A stretch of 64,000 nucleotides of DNA from Bacillota bacterium (GCA_023410535.1 JAEYPR010000019.1:129677-193676), one strand, 5' to 3'; shown: positions 1-8,541, counted from the first letter of the stretch. Notes: a model not told the origin generated them from the sequence alone. Translations and numbers: made by a program.

Positions 1-762
1 TTTGATAATGTTTGCTTCGGTTACGATCCGGACCAATTGGTGCTTGATCAGGTTAGTTTTATCGTCAAACCGGGGGAAACGGTCGCATTGGTCGGGCCGA
101 CCGGCGCCGGCAAGTCCAGTATAGTCAATCTGGTGAGCCGGTTTTACGATGTCCGATCCGGGGCGGTGCGGGTGGATGGCTTCAATGTCAAGGAGGTCAC
201 GCTGGAGAGTTTACGAACCCAAATGGGCGTGGTCTTGCAAGATACTTTTCTCTTCTCGGGCAGCATCAAAGAGAATATCCGCTTCGGCAAACTGGACGCC
301 AGTGACGCCGAGATTGTCGCCGCCGCCCGAGCGGTTCATGCGCATGACTTCATTATGAAGCTGGAGCATGGTTATGATACCGACGTCCATGAGCGCGGTT
401 CGCGTCTCTCCTTTGGCCAACGGCAGCAGATCGCCTTTGCCCGGGCGTTGCTTGCCAATCCACGCATCTTAATCCTGGATGAAGCCACCGCCGGGATGGA
501 CACGCATACCGAACGGCTGATTCAAGCCGGAATCAAACAGCTGCTGACGGGACGGACCTCGTTTGTCATCGCCCACCGGCTTTCGACAATCCGCCACGCC
601 GACCGGATTATGGTCATTGATCAAGGGCGTATTGTGGAACAGGGCAGCCATTCCGAACTCTTTCAACGCGGCGGTTTGTATCACCAACTCTTTATGGCGC
701 AATTCCGTTTTTTGAACGGTTCTGGCGAAACCGCCGAGATTGCCTCGACAGTCAGTTCATGA
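1..762 (+). CDS. ABC transporter ATP-binding domain, C-terminal part (exporter type)
   Basis: The frame is open from the first base, so only the C-terminal 253 residues are here; the membrane part lies to the left. It is the nucleotide-binding half of an exporter-type (MsbA/MDR-like) ABC protein that hydrolyses ATP on the cytoplasmic side. Visible motifs in order are Walker A (GPTGAGKSS, near residue 32), a Q-loop (VVLQDTFLF), the signature LSFGQ, Walker B (ILILDEAT) followed by a D-loop, and the switch histidine in IAHRLST. The signature has Phe in the third position instead of the common Gly, which occurs in many exporters. The substrate cannot be told. A strong terminator follows, so this is the last gene of its transcript. 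Confidence 0.93.
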   Translation, partial: FDNVCFGYDPDQLVLDQVSFIVKPGETVALVGPTGAGKSSIVNLVSRFYDVRSGAVRVDGFNVKEVTLESLRTQMGVVLQDTFLFSGSIKENIRFGKLDASDAEIVAAARAVHAHDFIMKLEHGYDTDVHERGSRLSFGQRQQIAFARALLANPRILILDEATAGMDTHTERLIQAGIKQLLTGRTSFVIAHRLSTIRHADRIMVIDQGRIVEQGSHSELFQRGGLYHQLFMAQFRFLNGSGETAEIASTVSS

Positions 763-782
763 GCACTGGAAATTAACGAAGT

Positions 783-815
783 AAAAGACGACCGCTTTTG
801 TTGGTCGTCTTTTTT
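783..815 (+). terminator. Rho-independent terminator after ABC transporter
   Basis: An 8-11 bp stem (AAAAGACGACC with GGTCGTCTTTTTT) and a 9-nt loop end in a T run 20 bases after the ABC stop codon. Confidence 0.88.
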
Positions 816-960
816 GATGCTGTGATCCGGCGTTACAGATAATGTCGCATCATTCGGTGATATTTTGGAATATCGGTTTGCACCGGCGAATAGTTATATC
901 AAGTGAAACGGACTTACCTCGCAGCAATGCTGGTGGTTATCAAAAAGGAGTTGCAACGAC

Positions 961-1551
961 TTGCGTAAATTGATTGGGCTGATAATCCTGGGGTCCCTTT
1001 TCGGAACCCTTTTTACCCCAAATACCTATAGCCGGGAGGCAATTGCGGATAACCCGTCGGCGAAGACGCTACTGATCGAGTCCGAATACTACGCGCCGCT
1101 CAGTACCAACCGGCGGATCGATACCGCGTCGCTCCATATTTTATTTTATCAAAAAAGTTATTTCGATGATCGTCTGGCGCTTTTTTCAGGCGCGACCGTC
1201 ACCAATGCTTGGGGGAATATCATTCACCGGCAACGGCAATCCGAGTCCGCTGCGTTAGGAATCGGTCCAACCTTCGCCCTACGTTATCAACCGGAGCCAT
1301 GGCAGTGGGAGCAGTACTCCCTCTCGCTCGACGCCGGCGGCGGTTTGATCTTTTATAATCGCGATTTCCCGGCCGGTGGCGACTTCTATAACTTCATGTG
1401 GCGGTTCGGTCCAACCCTGAGTTATCGGTTGGATGAGCACCGTTCATTGACATTCGGTTACAAACTGATGCACATTTCAAACGGCCAACCCTCGCATAAT
1501 CCCGCTTATAACGGCAAAGGAATTAATCTGGGGCTGAAAATAACGTTTTAG
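961..1551 (+). CDS. PagL-like outer-membrane lipid A deacylase family protein
   Basis: A protein of 196 residues starting at TTG, with AGGAG ten bases upstream. It has an N-terminal signal peptide (hydrophobic residues about 5-20) and then alternating beta-barrel-like strands ending in an aromatic C-terminus (LKITF), as expected for an outer-membrane barrel. The C-terminal block HISNG...NPAYNGKG matches the lipid A 3-O-deacylase (PagL)/acyloxyacyl hydrolase family, in which the His and Ser of HxS form the active site. By eye, the family Glu after GI appears to be Asn here (GIN), so activity is not certain. The protein implies an outer membrane with lipid A, which fits the LPS operon further right. 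It stands alone, transcribed toward the RDD gene. Confidence 0.72.
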   Translation: MRKLIGLIILGSLFGTLFTPNTYSREAIADNPSAKTLLIESEYYAPLSTNRRIDTASLHILFYQKSYFDDRLALFSGATVTNAWGNIIHRQRQSESAALGIGPTFALRYQPEPWQWEQYSLSLDAGGGLIFYNRDFPAGGDFYNFMWRFGPTLSYRLDEHRSLTFGYKLMHISNGQPSHNPAYNGKGINLGLKITF

Positions 1552-1556
1552 CGGTA

Positions 1557-2252
1557 TTACTTCTTGATGACCAAACATCCGGCGATGATATCATGCAGCG
1601 CCTGTTTCCGTTGGGTGAAACCGGCCATGATATAGCCGATACATAACGTCAACCCGGAGAGCAGTTTTCCGAAATAACGCCCGGTCGCCCTGGCAAAACT
1701 CAAGGGGCGGCCGTCGACGTCGGTAACGATCAACCCCAGCGCCAGCTTGCCGACGGTTGCCTGCAATGGGGAACTTTCCATGAATCCAAAATACAACCAG
1801 TTGAGCACGATGCTGATCCCTTGGACAATCAATTCCAATTGTTGCCGTTTGCTCTGCCCTTCCAAACCGCCAAACACCATGAAAGAAAACGTAATAATAA
1901 ACGTCGGCACTAAAATGATCAAATAATCAATGAGCGTCGCCGCAAAACGCTTCCAAAATCCGGCATATTCTACTGGACGGTCCGTGGGCAACGGCGGCAT
2001 GGGACGAGCTGCGACAGCGCTGGCCGGAGCCTGGCTGTCAGCGTCGCTGAACGTTTCATCCTCAGGCGCTTCGGCGACGTCAGCCAAGGTCAGTCCTTTC
2101 CGTTCCAGTTCTTGTAACCGCGCTTCCTGGCATGCTGCTTTTTTGCAATAATAATATTCGGCCCCTTCGGTCAAACACGTGCGGCATAAGTGGTCGCCAC
2201 AGGCGTGACAAAAACTGACGGTCTCCCGCTCCGGATGATTCGGACAGTTCAT
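1557..2252 (-). CDS. RDD family membrane protein with N-terminal zinc-binding B-box
   Basis: 231 residues. The first about 45 residues form a cysteine/histidine-rich B-box-like zinc finger (MNCPNHPERE..CHACGDHLCRTC..C). A flexible Ala/Pro-rich linker follows (about 60-92), then an RDD domain: FWKRFAATLIDYLIIL gives the Arg-Asp-Asp-type signature, with further membrane segments near 140-165 and 195-215. RDD proteins are membrane proteins with poorly defined roles, some linked to ion transport. GGGCATTAACGAA-like spacing is not informative; the ATG is preceded by GGAGGCG. It ends five bases from the convergent pagL-like gene with no evident terminator between them. Function cannot be assigned. 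Confidence 0.8.
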   Translation of the reverse strand: MNCPNHPERETVSFCHACGDHLCRTCLTEGAEYYYCKKAACQEARLQELERKGLTLADVAEAPEDETFSDADSQAPASAVAARPMPPLPTDRPVEYAGFWKRFAATLIDYLIILVPTFIITFSFMVFGGLEGQSKRQQLELIVQGISIVLNWLYFGFMESSPLQATVGKLALGLIVTDVDGRPLSFARATGRYFGKLLSGLTLCIGYIMAGFTQRKQALHDIIAGCLVIKK

Positions 2253-2304
2253 CCCTTCGCCTCCTGTAATTCAATCTCCGCCAAGCCGCAAACGGCCCGG
2301 TTCG

Positions 2305-2440
2305 GTGTATAATACCTTCGAAAGCCCCTCCAGGCTCGGCAACGCTTCGAAGCACAACGAAGCTTGACTTCAGCCGGGGTTGCGCCGATTTTCAGCTTAG
2401 CCCAGACCTTCAGGTATGGATGGACAGAAATGCTTTCAGC
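2305..2440. repeat. Dispersed intergenic repeat, copy A
   Basis: About 135 bp that align with the reverse complement of 58555-58690. Shared blocks include TTCGAAAGCCCCTCCAG, GCTTCGAAGCAC, CCGATTTT followed by CTTAGCCC, and TGGACAGAA, in the same order with small gaps. The palindrome GCTTCGAAGC and an AGCC/GGCT hairpin can form inside it. Neither copy carries a credible gene. Confidence 0.75.
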
Positions 2441-2569
2441 TATTTTTCTTCCAAGTAAATACACCTTGCTTAAATAACTTCGACTCAACCGCTATTCTTC
2501 CTGCCACAATTCAAAGCAAAGTCATCTTCCACCGCCACAACTTCCCGCTCCTTCTCCCCCAAACCCTAC

Positions 2570-2745
2570 TTATCCACAACCCATCCGTTTACCCCATCCA
2601 ACATCACCGTTTATCCACAGAAATAGATGACTTATTCACAAATCCAGCTTACTTATCCACATATCCAGCTTGCGGAACAACTCCGCCAGCTTACTTATTC
2701 ACATATCCAGCTTGCGGAACGACTCAGCAAGCTTACTTATCCACA
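2570..2745 (+). promoter_or_regulatory. Cluster of six same-orientation DnaA boxes
   Basis: Six 9-mers match the DnaA box TTATNCACA: TTATCCACA at 2570, 2611, 2653 and 2737, and TTATTCACA at 2632 and 2695. All read on the + strand. Start-to-start spacings are 41, 21, 21, 42 and 42 bp, so the boxes lie on one face of the helix. DnaA is the replication initiator, and phased direct boxes favour filament formation. There is no dnaA/dnaN nearby and the flanking gene directions do not diverge, so this may be an accessory DnaA-binding locus and not oriC. Confidence 0.7.
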
Positions 2746-2773
2746 TATCCAGCTTGCGGAAGACTTCCGCAAG
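2648..2773 (+). repeat. Three tandem 42-bp repeats containing DnaA boxes
   Basis: Three consecutive 42-bp units start at 2648, 2690 and 2732. Each has a DnaA box (TTATCCACA or TTATTCACA), then ATATCCAGCTTGCGGAA, then a variable 3' portion. The last unit ends in an inverted repeat, CTTGCGGAAG-ACTTCCGCAAG. The unit length is a multiple of three, so spurious open frames with 14-residue repeats cross it. Confidence 0.85.
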
Positions 2774-2785
2774 TTGATCTCGCGC

Positions 2786-2832
2786 AAAAGAGCTGTTGCC
2801 GAATGAACTTGCGGTTCATTCGGCAACAGCTC
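2786..2832 (-). terminator. Terminator of cooS
   Basis: A perfect 19-bp stem (2790-2808 with 2814-2832) and a 5-nt loop are followed on the minus strand by TTTT. It lies 61 bases past the cooS stop. The unusually long perfect stem could also be a processing site. Confidence 0.82.
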
Positions 2833-2892
2833 CTTAACAAACTTTCGCCCCAACTGTTCCAAACAGCGGCGCTGCCGCGCGTCGGGTCGTTA

Positions 2893-5043
2893 TTAATGAA
2901 CCGTGCTCGGAACCCGTGCTTCCAATCCCAACTCTTTCCGCTTCCGCTCGATATGATCGACATAAATCTGCACGGTCTTATCAGCGCTGGTCTCAACCGT
3001 CAACTTGCCCAGTCCCAAGGTTTCGGTGGTTTCCGTTAACGTTTGGACCACCACCTCGCTACCGGTCACCGACGGCACCGGCGCCACATGGACCAGCCAA
3101 CCCAAGGCAATGGCCGTACAGGCATCGGCCACCGCTTTTTGTTCCAGATACTCCGGCGCCCCGATCACTAACGGCAATTTGTTGGTATCGACCCCCAGCG
3201 CGTCGGCGATTTCAGCCGCAGTTTGCGTCATTTTACCAATATCGACGCAAGCGCCGTAACTTAAGACCGGCGGGATGCCCAAGGCTCGGCAAACCTCTTG
3301 TAAGCCCGGACCGCATTCGGCCGCGGCTTGCGGGTTGGTCAAACCGGTATACTCCATCACCGAGGAGGTGCAACCACCGGACAGGATCAGGATGTCTTTT
3401 TCAATCAGTCCTTTGGCAATCCGGAAAATATTACTGCCGCCCTGGCCGTAGCGGGCGGTGGTACAACCGACGATCGTGGCGATGCCGCGAATCTTGCCGG
3501 CGGCGATCGCGTCGATCAGCGGTTTCCAGGAACCGCCCAACGCTTCCCGGACCGACTCCGTACTAAAACCGACCATACAACCTTCGGATATCTGCGGCGG
3601 GATATAGACTTCCCGGTTTTCCGCTTTCCGCTTGGCAAACGCGGCGACGGCCATCTCCAGCACTTTGGCGGCTTGGTCCTTCATCGCTTCGGGAATAAAC
3701 TCGACCGTTTCCGTGCCGGGCAGCTTAATCACTTCATGGGTGCTGACCATGGTCGTCCCAAAACGTTTAGCGTATAACGGCAAGGTCGGAATGGTGCAAT
3801 TATAATCGAACATAAAGAGGTCGACCGCGCCGGTTGCCAAGAGATATTCCTCCGAAAGCCATTCGCCTTCTTGGCCGGCATAAGCGGACATGGCGCCGGT
3901 ATCCCGGTAATTTAACAGTTGTTGGCCTTCGCAAACATGACCAAGTACTTGCAAACCGTTGGCTCCGGCTTTTTTGGCTTTATCCTGCCATTCGGGAGTT
4001 GAAGCGAGTTCTACCACCAGCTGGGCTAATAACGGCATATGACCGTTGGTGATAATATTAACCTGATCTTTTTGCAACAGGCCCATATTTTGTCGGGCCG
4101 TCCGGATTTTCTGAGTTCCCATCAGGATTTCCTGCAAAATATCCAGTGCGAACAGTCCCTGAAATTCATTGGCGACCCCCAACCGGACCGCGGTCAATAA
4201 AAAGTCAACCGGATCGGCGGATAAATTGGTCATACACTTGGTCTGCGCCAAGGCGACTTCGCTAAACCCGCCGCCCGGGAATAATTTCAGTTTGCGCCAC
4301 AATTCTTGACGCAACGGCGGCGCAAACGCTTTCACCATCGCTGACTCTTCCCAATAGGGCCGACCCATGTCGGCGATCACCCAATCGGCGAAACGGACGG
4401 CGACCTGATTGACATCCTCATGACTGTTCAGCCCGGCCATTTCGGCATATTTCAACAGTTTCTCCCGGTCCCTGATCGTAAGTCCGCTGGCCGGGTTTTG
4501 CGCCGCCGCTTTCAACGTCCGGGCCGCTTGTTGCGCATGAAAAATATTGGCCGAGGTGCCAATGGTCACATGACGGTAGACGAAATTCCGAGCTACCATT
4601 ACATGGGCGTCCACGCCGCAATTCCCGCGCGGCGCCTTCGGGCTGATCCGGCAAGGACCATTGGCGCAGAGCTGGCAGGATAAACCGGAGGAACAAAAGT
4701 TGCAACGGATCTTCTCTTGTTGTTCAAAACGGTCGAAAACATTAGTCAGCCCCTGAGCGTGGACCTGTTGGTACATTTCGCGCATTGCCGGATCCACAAT
4801 GACATTCAGCGGGAAACCTTCCTTCCCTTGATCATGGGTTTTGATATGCTCCCGTTGCCACCGGTGAACTTCGGGCATTGTCGCCGGGGACTTTTCGATA
4901 TCGTAATACTTTCGCTTGTTGTGATGGACATCAAAATGGGCGTCCGGGTGATTCGACCCGCTGGCATCCCCTTTATTTACGACCGATTCAACATTACCGT
5001 CGCTTGTAGGATCAGTGCTTTTGATTAAAGTATCGTTTTCCAT
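2893..5043 (-). CDS. cooS: Ni-Fe carbon monoxide dehydrogenase catalytic subunit, divergent type
   Basis: 716 residues, longer than the usual 630-640 because of an extra N-terminal stretch of about 75 residues. It oxidises CO to CO2 with a [NiFe4S4] C-cluster. All expected C-cluster ligands are visible by comparison with CODH-II: His in GHMP, then Cys in HVCEG, DYNCTIP, VGCTT, SGGCTS and GACVD; a Lys matching the catalytic one is in LEQKAV. The Fe-S cysteines are at 114, 117, 123, 126, 131 and 142; the first pair is CxxC, a short D-cluster arrangement reported for Desulfovibrio vulgaris CODH. In the His-tunnel segment (GTSANIFHAQ) the first His of CODH-II is Asn. No cooF, cooC or acs genes adjoin. 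GGAGGG lies 12 bases before the ATG, so the start is uncertain. Confidence 0.9.
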   Translation of the reverse strand: MENDTLIKSTDPTSDGNVESVVNKGDASGSNHPDAHFDVHHNKRKYYDIEKSPATMPEVHRWQREHIKTHDQGKEGFPLNVIVDPAMREMYQQVHAQGLTNVFDRFEQQEKIRCNFCSSGLSCQLCANGPCRISPKAPRGNCGVDAHVMVARNFVYRHVTIGTSANIFHAQQAARTLKAAAQNPASGLTIRDREKLLKYAEMAGLNSHEDVNQVAVRFADWVIADMGRPYWEESAMVKAFAPPLRQELWRKLKLFPGGGFSEVALAQTKCMTNLSADPVDFLLTAVRLGVANEFQGLFALDILQEILMGTQKIRTARQNMGLLQKDQVNIITNGHMPLLAQLVVELASTPEWQDKAKKAGANGLQVLGHVCEGQQLLNYRDTGAMSAYAGQEGEWLSEEYLLATGAVDLFMFDYNCTIPTLPLYAKRFGTTMVSTHEVIKLPGTETVEFIPEAMKDQAAKVLEMAVAAFAKRKAENREVYIPPQISEGCMVGFSTESVREALGGSWKPLIDAIAAGKIRGIATIVGCTTARYGQGGSNIFRIAKGLIEKDILILSGGCTSSVMEYTGLTNPQAAAECGPGLQEVCRALGIPPVLSYGACVDIGKMTQTAAEIADALGVDTNKLPLVIGAPEYLEQKAVADACTAIALGWLVHVAPVPSVTGSEVVVQTLTETTETLGLGKLTVETSADKTVQIYVDHIERKRKELGLEARVPSTVH

Positions 5044-5120
5044 CCTTTTCGCTTACCCTCCTTCGTTATCTGAGGTTAGTTTTAAGTTTTTCGCTGTTTT
5101 TTATGTTTGAAAGATTGGAA

Positions 5121-5158
5121 GCAAAAAGAAAAACAAGCCGCAGAAACTGGGCTTGTTT
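5121..5158 (-). terminator. Terminator of the arg operon
   Basis: Stem AAACAAGCC (5131-5139) with GGCTTGTTT (5150-5158), followed on the minus strand by TTTCTTTTTGC. It closes the argCJBDG transcript and separates it from cooS. Confidence 0.82.
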
Positions 5159-5199
5159 TCTAATAACCGGTTGATTGTACTATTGCGCTGTTGGAAATG

Positions 5200-6411
5200 T
5201 TACTTCTTCAAGCTTTGATTCAAGGACGCTTGCACTTTCAACGGCAATCCGAACAGATTGATAAACCCTTCGGCGTCTTTTTGATTGTAAACTTCATCGG
5301 CGCCAAAAGTAGCCAGTTTCTCTTGGTAAAGGGAAAAAGGCGATTTCCGGCCGACCGTTTGCACTGAACCTTTGAACAGCTTCAATTTGACCGATCCGCT
5401 AACCCGTTCCTGGGTTTGGTCGATGAAGACATCCATCGCCTGCCGTAACGGGGTAAACCATTGGCCGTTATAGACCAGCTCGGCATAACGTCCCGCCATC
5501 ATCTGTTTATAATGAAGGGTGTCCCGATCCAAGGTAATAGTCTCCAAGGCGTGGTGCGCCTCATAAAGAATGGTGCCGCCCGGAGTCTCGTAGACGCCCC
5601 GCGATTTCATGCCCACCAAACGGTTTTCGACAATATCGATCCGGCCGACGCCGTGCCGCCCGCCAATCTCATTCAGTTTAAAAATCAACGCCACCGGATC
5701 GTAGCCTTGGCCGTTGATCGCCACCGGGACGCCCTTTTCAAAATCAATCGTGACGATTTCCGCTTGATCGGGGGCTTTTTCCGGCGCAGTGGTCAAGATA
5801 AACATCTCTTCGGTGTATTCGTGCCAGGGATCCTCGAGAACTCCCCCCTCGTAGCTGATGTGCCAAAGATTGCGGTCCATCGAATACGGTTTCGCCTTGG
5901 AAACCGGTACCGGAATGCCGCGTTGCTCGGCGTAATCAATCTCTTCATCCCGGGATTTGATATCCCATTCCCGCCAAGGGGCGATGATCTTCAAATCGGG
6001 TTTTAAAGCTTTGAAGGTCAACTCAAACCGGACTTGATCGTTGCCTTTGCCGGTCGCGCCATGCGCCACCGCGTCGGCGCCTTCCTTGATGGCGATCTCC
6101 ACTTGCCGTTTGGCGATCACCGGTCGGGCGATCGACGTTCCCATCAAGTACTTGCCTTCATAGATCGCGCCCGACTTCAACATCGGAAAAACGAAATCCT
6201 TGACGAACTCTTGCTTTAAGTCCTCAATATAAATCTTGCTGGCCCCGGTCTTGATCGCCTTCTCGTTTAACGGTTCAAGTTCTTCCTCTTGACCCACATC
6301 CGCGGCATAAGCAATCACTTCGCAGCCGTAATTCTCTTTCAACCAGGGAATAATGATCGACGTATCCAAACCGCCCGAATATGCTAAAACGACTTTATTC
6401 AGTTTACCCAC
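5200..6411 (-). CDS. argG: Argininosuccinate synthase
   Basis: 403 residues from a GTG start preceded by GAGGAGG with good spacing; an upstream in-frame ATG at 6441 would place the ribosome site inside the gene. The enzyme joins citrulline and aspartate with ATP to make argininosuccinate, the seventh step of arginine synthesis, in the cytoplasm. The N-type ATP pyrophosphatase P-loop AYSGGLDTSI is near residue 10, and the citrulline/aspartate-binding GATGKGNDQVRFE lies near residue 115. It is the last gene of argCJBDG. argF and argH, needed to complete the pathway, are not in this window. Confidence 0.97.
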   Translation of the reverse strand: MGKLNKVVLAYSGGLDTSIIIPWLKENYGCEVIAYAADVGQEEELEPLNEKAIKTGASKIYIEDLKQEFVKDFVFPMLKSGAIYEGKYLMGTSIARPVIAKRQVEIAIKEGADAVAHGATGKGNDQVRFELTFKALKPDLKIIAPWREWDIKSRDEEIDYAEQRGIPVPVSKAKPYSMDRNLWHISYEGGVLEDPWHEYTEEMFILTTAPEKAPDQAEIVTIDFEKGVPVAINGQGYDPVALIFKLNEIGGRHGVGRIDIVENRLVGMKSRGVYETPGGTILYEAHHALETITLDRDTLHYKQMMAGRYAELVYNGQWFTPLRQAMDVFIDQTQERVSGSVKLKLFKGSVQTVGRKSPFSLYQEKLATFGADEVYNQKDAEGFINLFGLPLKVQASLNQSLKK

Positions 6412-6456
6412 TGTTGTTTCCTCCTCATCGTATCGTATCAAAGCATGATATTTCGC

Positions 6457-7641
6457 TTATGACGCCTGAATAACCTGCTTCAAAATAGCCAATCCTTCGT
6501 CAAGATCGTTTTGGCTGATGTTCAGCGCCGGTAAAATCCGGATCGCCGTCTCCGTGACCGCGTTGACGATCAGTCCCGCTTCCAGGCACTGCAACATCAC
6601 CGGTTTGCTGGGTATGTTCAGATCCAAAGCCAACATCATCCCCAAGCCCCGGCCCTCTTTAACCTGCGGCAATTCTTTGCGCCAGCTCTCCCAGGTATCT
6701 TTAACGTATTGGCCTTTGCGAACGACTTCCGCAAAAAGTCCCGGTTCTTGCAACAACTTCAAGACGGCCAGCCCCGCCGCAAAGGCCATGGCGCCGCCGC
6801 CGATCGTCGTGCTGTGGTCGCCCGGCTCAAACAAGTTGGCTTTTTTATTGACCAGCAAGGCGCCGCACGGAATCCCGCCGCCCAACATCTTGGCGATAGT
6901 TATCACATCGGGTTGGAAGCCGAAGTGTTCATAAGCGAAGCACTTCCCGGTCCGGCCAAATCCGGTCTGCACCTCGTCGACCATAAACAGGATCTGCCGT
7001 TCTTGGCAGAATTCAGACAAACCCCGGATAAACTCGGGATCGGCCGGTACCACGCCGCCCTCGCCCTGGACCAATTCGACCAACACAGCGCAGGTTTGGT
7101 CACCGATCGCCGCTTGCCACGACGCCAGATTATTCATCTCCGCATAAGCGAAACCCGGAACTACCGGCTGAAAATAAGCCTGATACTTCGGCTGGCCCGT
7201 CGCCGATAACGCGCCGAAGGTCCGGCCGTGAAAGGACTCCAGCGCGGTAACGATCTGATACTTGCCGTTTAAATGGGTTTTGCCGTATTTCCGGGCTAAT
7301 TTCAACGCCGCTTCATTGGCCTCCGCGCCGCTGTTGCTGAAGAAAACCTGATCATACCCGGTGAGTTTGGTCAACGCGTCGGCCAATAAAATCTGTTCCT
7401 CCAGATAAAAATAGTTGGAGACATGGGTAAGTTTCGTCGCTTGACGAATCAACGCTTCGGTAATCGCGGGATGATTGTGGCCGAAGTTATGAACGGAAAT
7501 CCCGGTTAACAGATCGATATATTCCTTGCCGTCGGCATCCCAAAGCCGCGATCCGGCCCCCTTGGAAAAGACCAGCGGCAACCGCCCGACATTCCGCATG
7601 ATCGACTGCTGTCCAAGCGCGACATATTCTTGGGTATTCAT
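6457..7641 (-). CDS. argD: Acetylornithine aminotransferase
   Basis: 394 residues starting at the ATG behind AGGTG; a GTG three codons earlier is possible. This PLP enzyme transaminates N-acetylglutamate semialdehyde with glutamate to N-acetylornithine. Class III aminotransferase features are seen in order: the SNSGAEANEAALKLAR cofactor region, VELVQGEGGV, the FMVDEVQTGFGRTGK block with the PLP-ring Asp, and the Schiff-base Lys in ITIAKMLGGGIP. It lies between argB and argG in the same transcript, with gaps of 15 and 45 bases. Confidence 0.96.
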   Translation of the reverse strand: MNTQEYVALGQQSIMRNVGRLPLVFSKGAGSRLWDADGKEYIDLLTGISVHNFGHNHPAITEALIRQATKLTHVSNYFYLEEQILLADALTKLTGYDQVFFSNSGAEANEAALKLARKYGKTHLNGKYQIVTALESFHGRTFGALSATGQPKYQAYFQPVVPGFAYAEMNNLASWQAAIGDQTCAVLVELVQGEGGVVPADPEFIRGLSEFCQERQILFMVDEVQTGFGRTGKCFAYEHFGFQPDVITIAKMLGGGIPCGALLVNKKANLFEPGDHSTTIGGGAMAFAAGLAVLKLLQEPGLFAEVVRKGQYVKDTWESWRKELPQVKEGRGLGMMLALDLNIPSKPVMLQCLEAGLIVNAVTETAIRILPALNISQNDLDEGLAILKQVIQAS

Positions 7642-7656
7642 TCCCAACACCTACTT

Positions 7657-8541
7657 TCAGGGGACAACCATGGTCCCGATTCCTTGATCCGTTAGGATCT
7701 CCAGCAACATCGAATGTAACAGGCGGCCATCAATAATATGAGTCCGGTTGACGCCGTGCTGAAGCGCGGTGATACAAGCCTGCACCTTCGGGATCATTCC
7801 GCCTTCGATGGTCCCGCTATTGATCATCTGATAAGCCCGCTCGATCCGCAACGCGGAGATTAACGATGATTTATCTTGATAATCCTCAAAAATGCCCTCG
7901 ACGTCGGTGAGCATAATCAACTTCTCCGCTTGCAACGCCGCCGCCAATTCCCCGGCGGCCGTATCGGCGTTAATATTGTAACTGACCCCGTCTTCCCCGA
8001 CCCCGATTGAGGAGACGACCGGGATATAATTTTCCGCCAACAACTGTTTGATGATGGTGGTGTCGATCGCGGTAACCTCGCCGACGAAACCGATGTCGGG
8101 AATCTCGCCCGCAAATCCTTCCGGCATGGTCGGTTGAGTTTTCTGCGCCGTGATGAGCTTGGCATCCTGGCCCGACAGCCCGACCGCTTTACCCCCGGTT
8201 AAGTTTAACTTGGCGACTATCTCTTTATTGAGTTTTCCGACCAGGACCATCTGGACGATCTCCATCGTTTCGGCGTCGGTAACCCGCAGTCCTTGCACAA
8301 ATTGAGCTTTCTTGCCGACCCGGTTCAACATATTGGTGATCTCCGGACCGCCGCCATGAATCACCACCGGATTGACCCCCAGAAACTTCAAGAGGACAAT
8401 ATCCTGCATCACGCCTTGTTTCAGATCTTCGTTGATCATCGCGTTGCCGCCGTATTTGATCACAAAGGTTTTACCATGAAAGGTCCGGATATAGGGAATC
8501 GCCTCAACCAGTACCCCGGCTTTCGCGATAATTTCATTCAT
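7657..8541 (-). CDS. argB: Acetylglutamate kinase
   Basis: 294 residues, usual length for the amino-acid kinase family enzyme that phosphorylates N-acetylglutamate, the second step of arginine synthesis. The phosphate-binding KYGGNAM is near residue 30 and the substrate loop VIHGGGPEI near 65; the nucleotide region LTDVEGI follows near 215. Arginine-sensitive homologues carry an N-terminal helix (here EIIAKAGVLVEAIPYIRTFHGK) and the C-terminal DGRLLHSMLLEILTDQGIGTMV, both present, so feedback inhibition by arginine is plausible. AGGAGG precedes the ATG. Confidence 0.97.
   Translation of the reverse strand: MNEIIAKAGVLVEAIPYIRTFHGKTFVIKYGGNAMINEDLKQGVMQDIVLLKFLGVNPVVIHGGGPEITNMLNRVGKKAQFVQGLRVTDAETMEIVQMVLVGKLNKEIVAKLNLTGGKAVGLSGQDAKLITAQKTQPTMPEGFAGEIPDIGFVGEVTAIDTTIIKQLLAENYIPVVSSIGVGEDGVSYNINADTAAGELAAALQAEKLIMLTDVEGIFEDYQDKSSLISALRIERAYQMINSGTIEGGMIPKVQACITALQHGVNRTHIIDGRLLHSMLLEILTDQGIGTMVVP

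Noticed and set aside
2648..2773. CRISPR array
   Set aside because: The 42-bp units are contiguous without unique spacers and there are no cas genes.
2416..3039. A long + strand open frame with 14-residue repeats (AYLSTYPACG type)
   Set aside because: It arises because the 42-bp DnaA-box repeat is a multiple of three; it has no ribosome site and runs antisense into cooS.
2893..5043. Acetyl-CoA synthase/CODH cluster (acs operon)
   Set aside because: No acsB, acsC, acsD or methyltransferase genes adjoin; neighbours are arginine genes.
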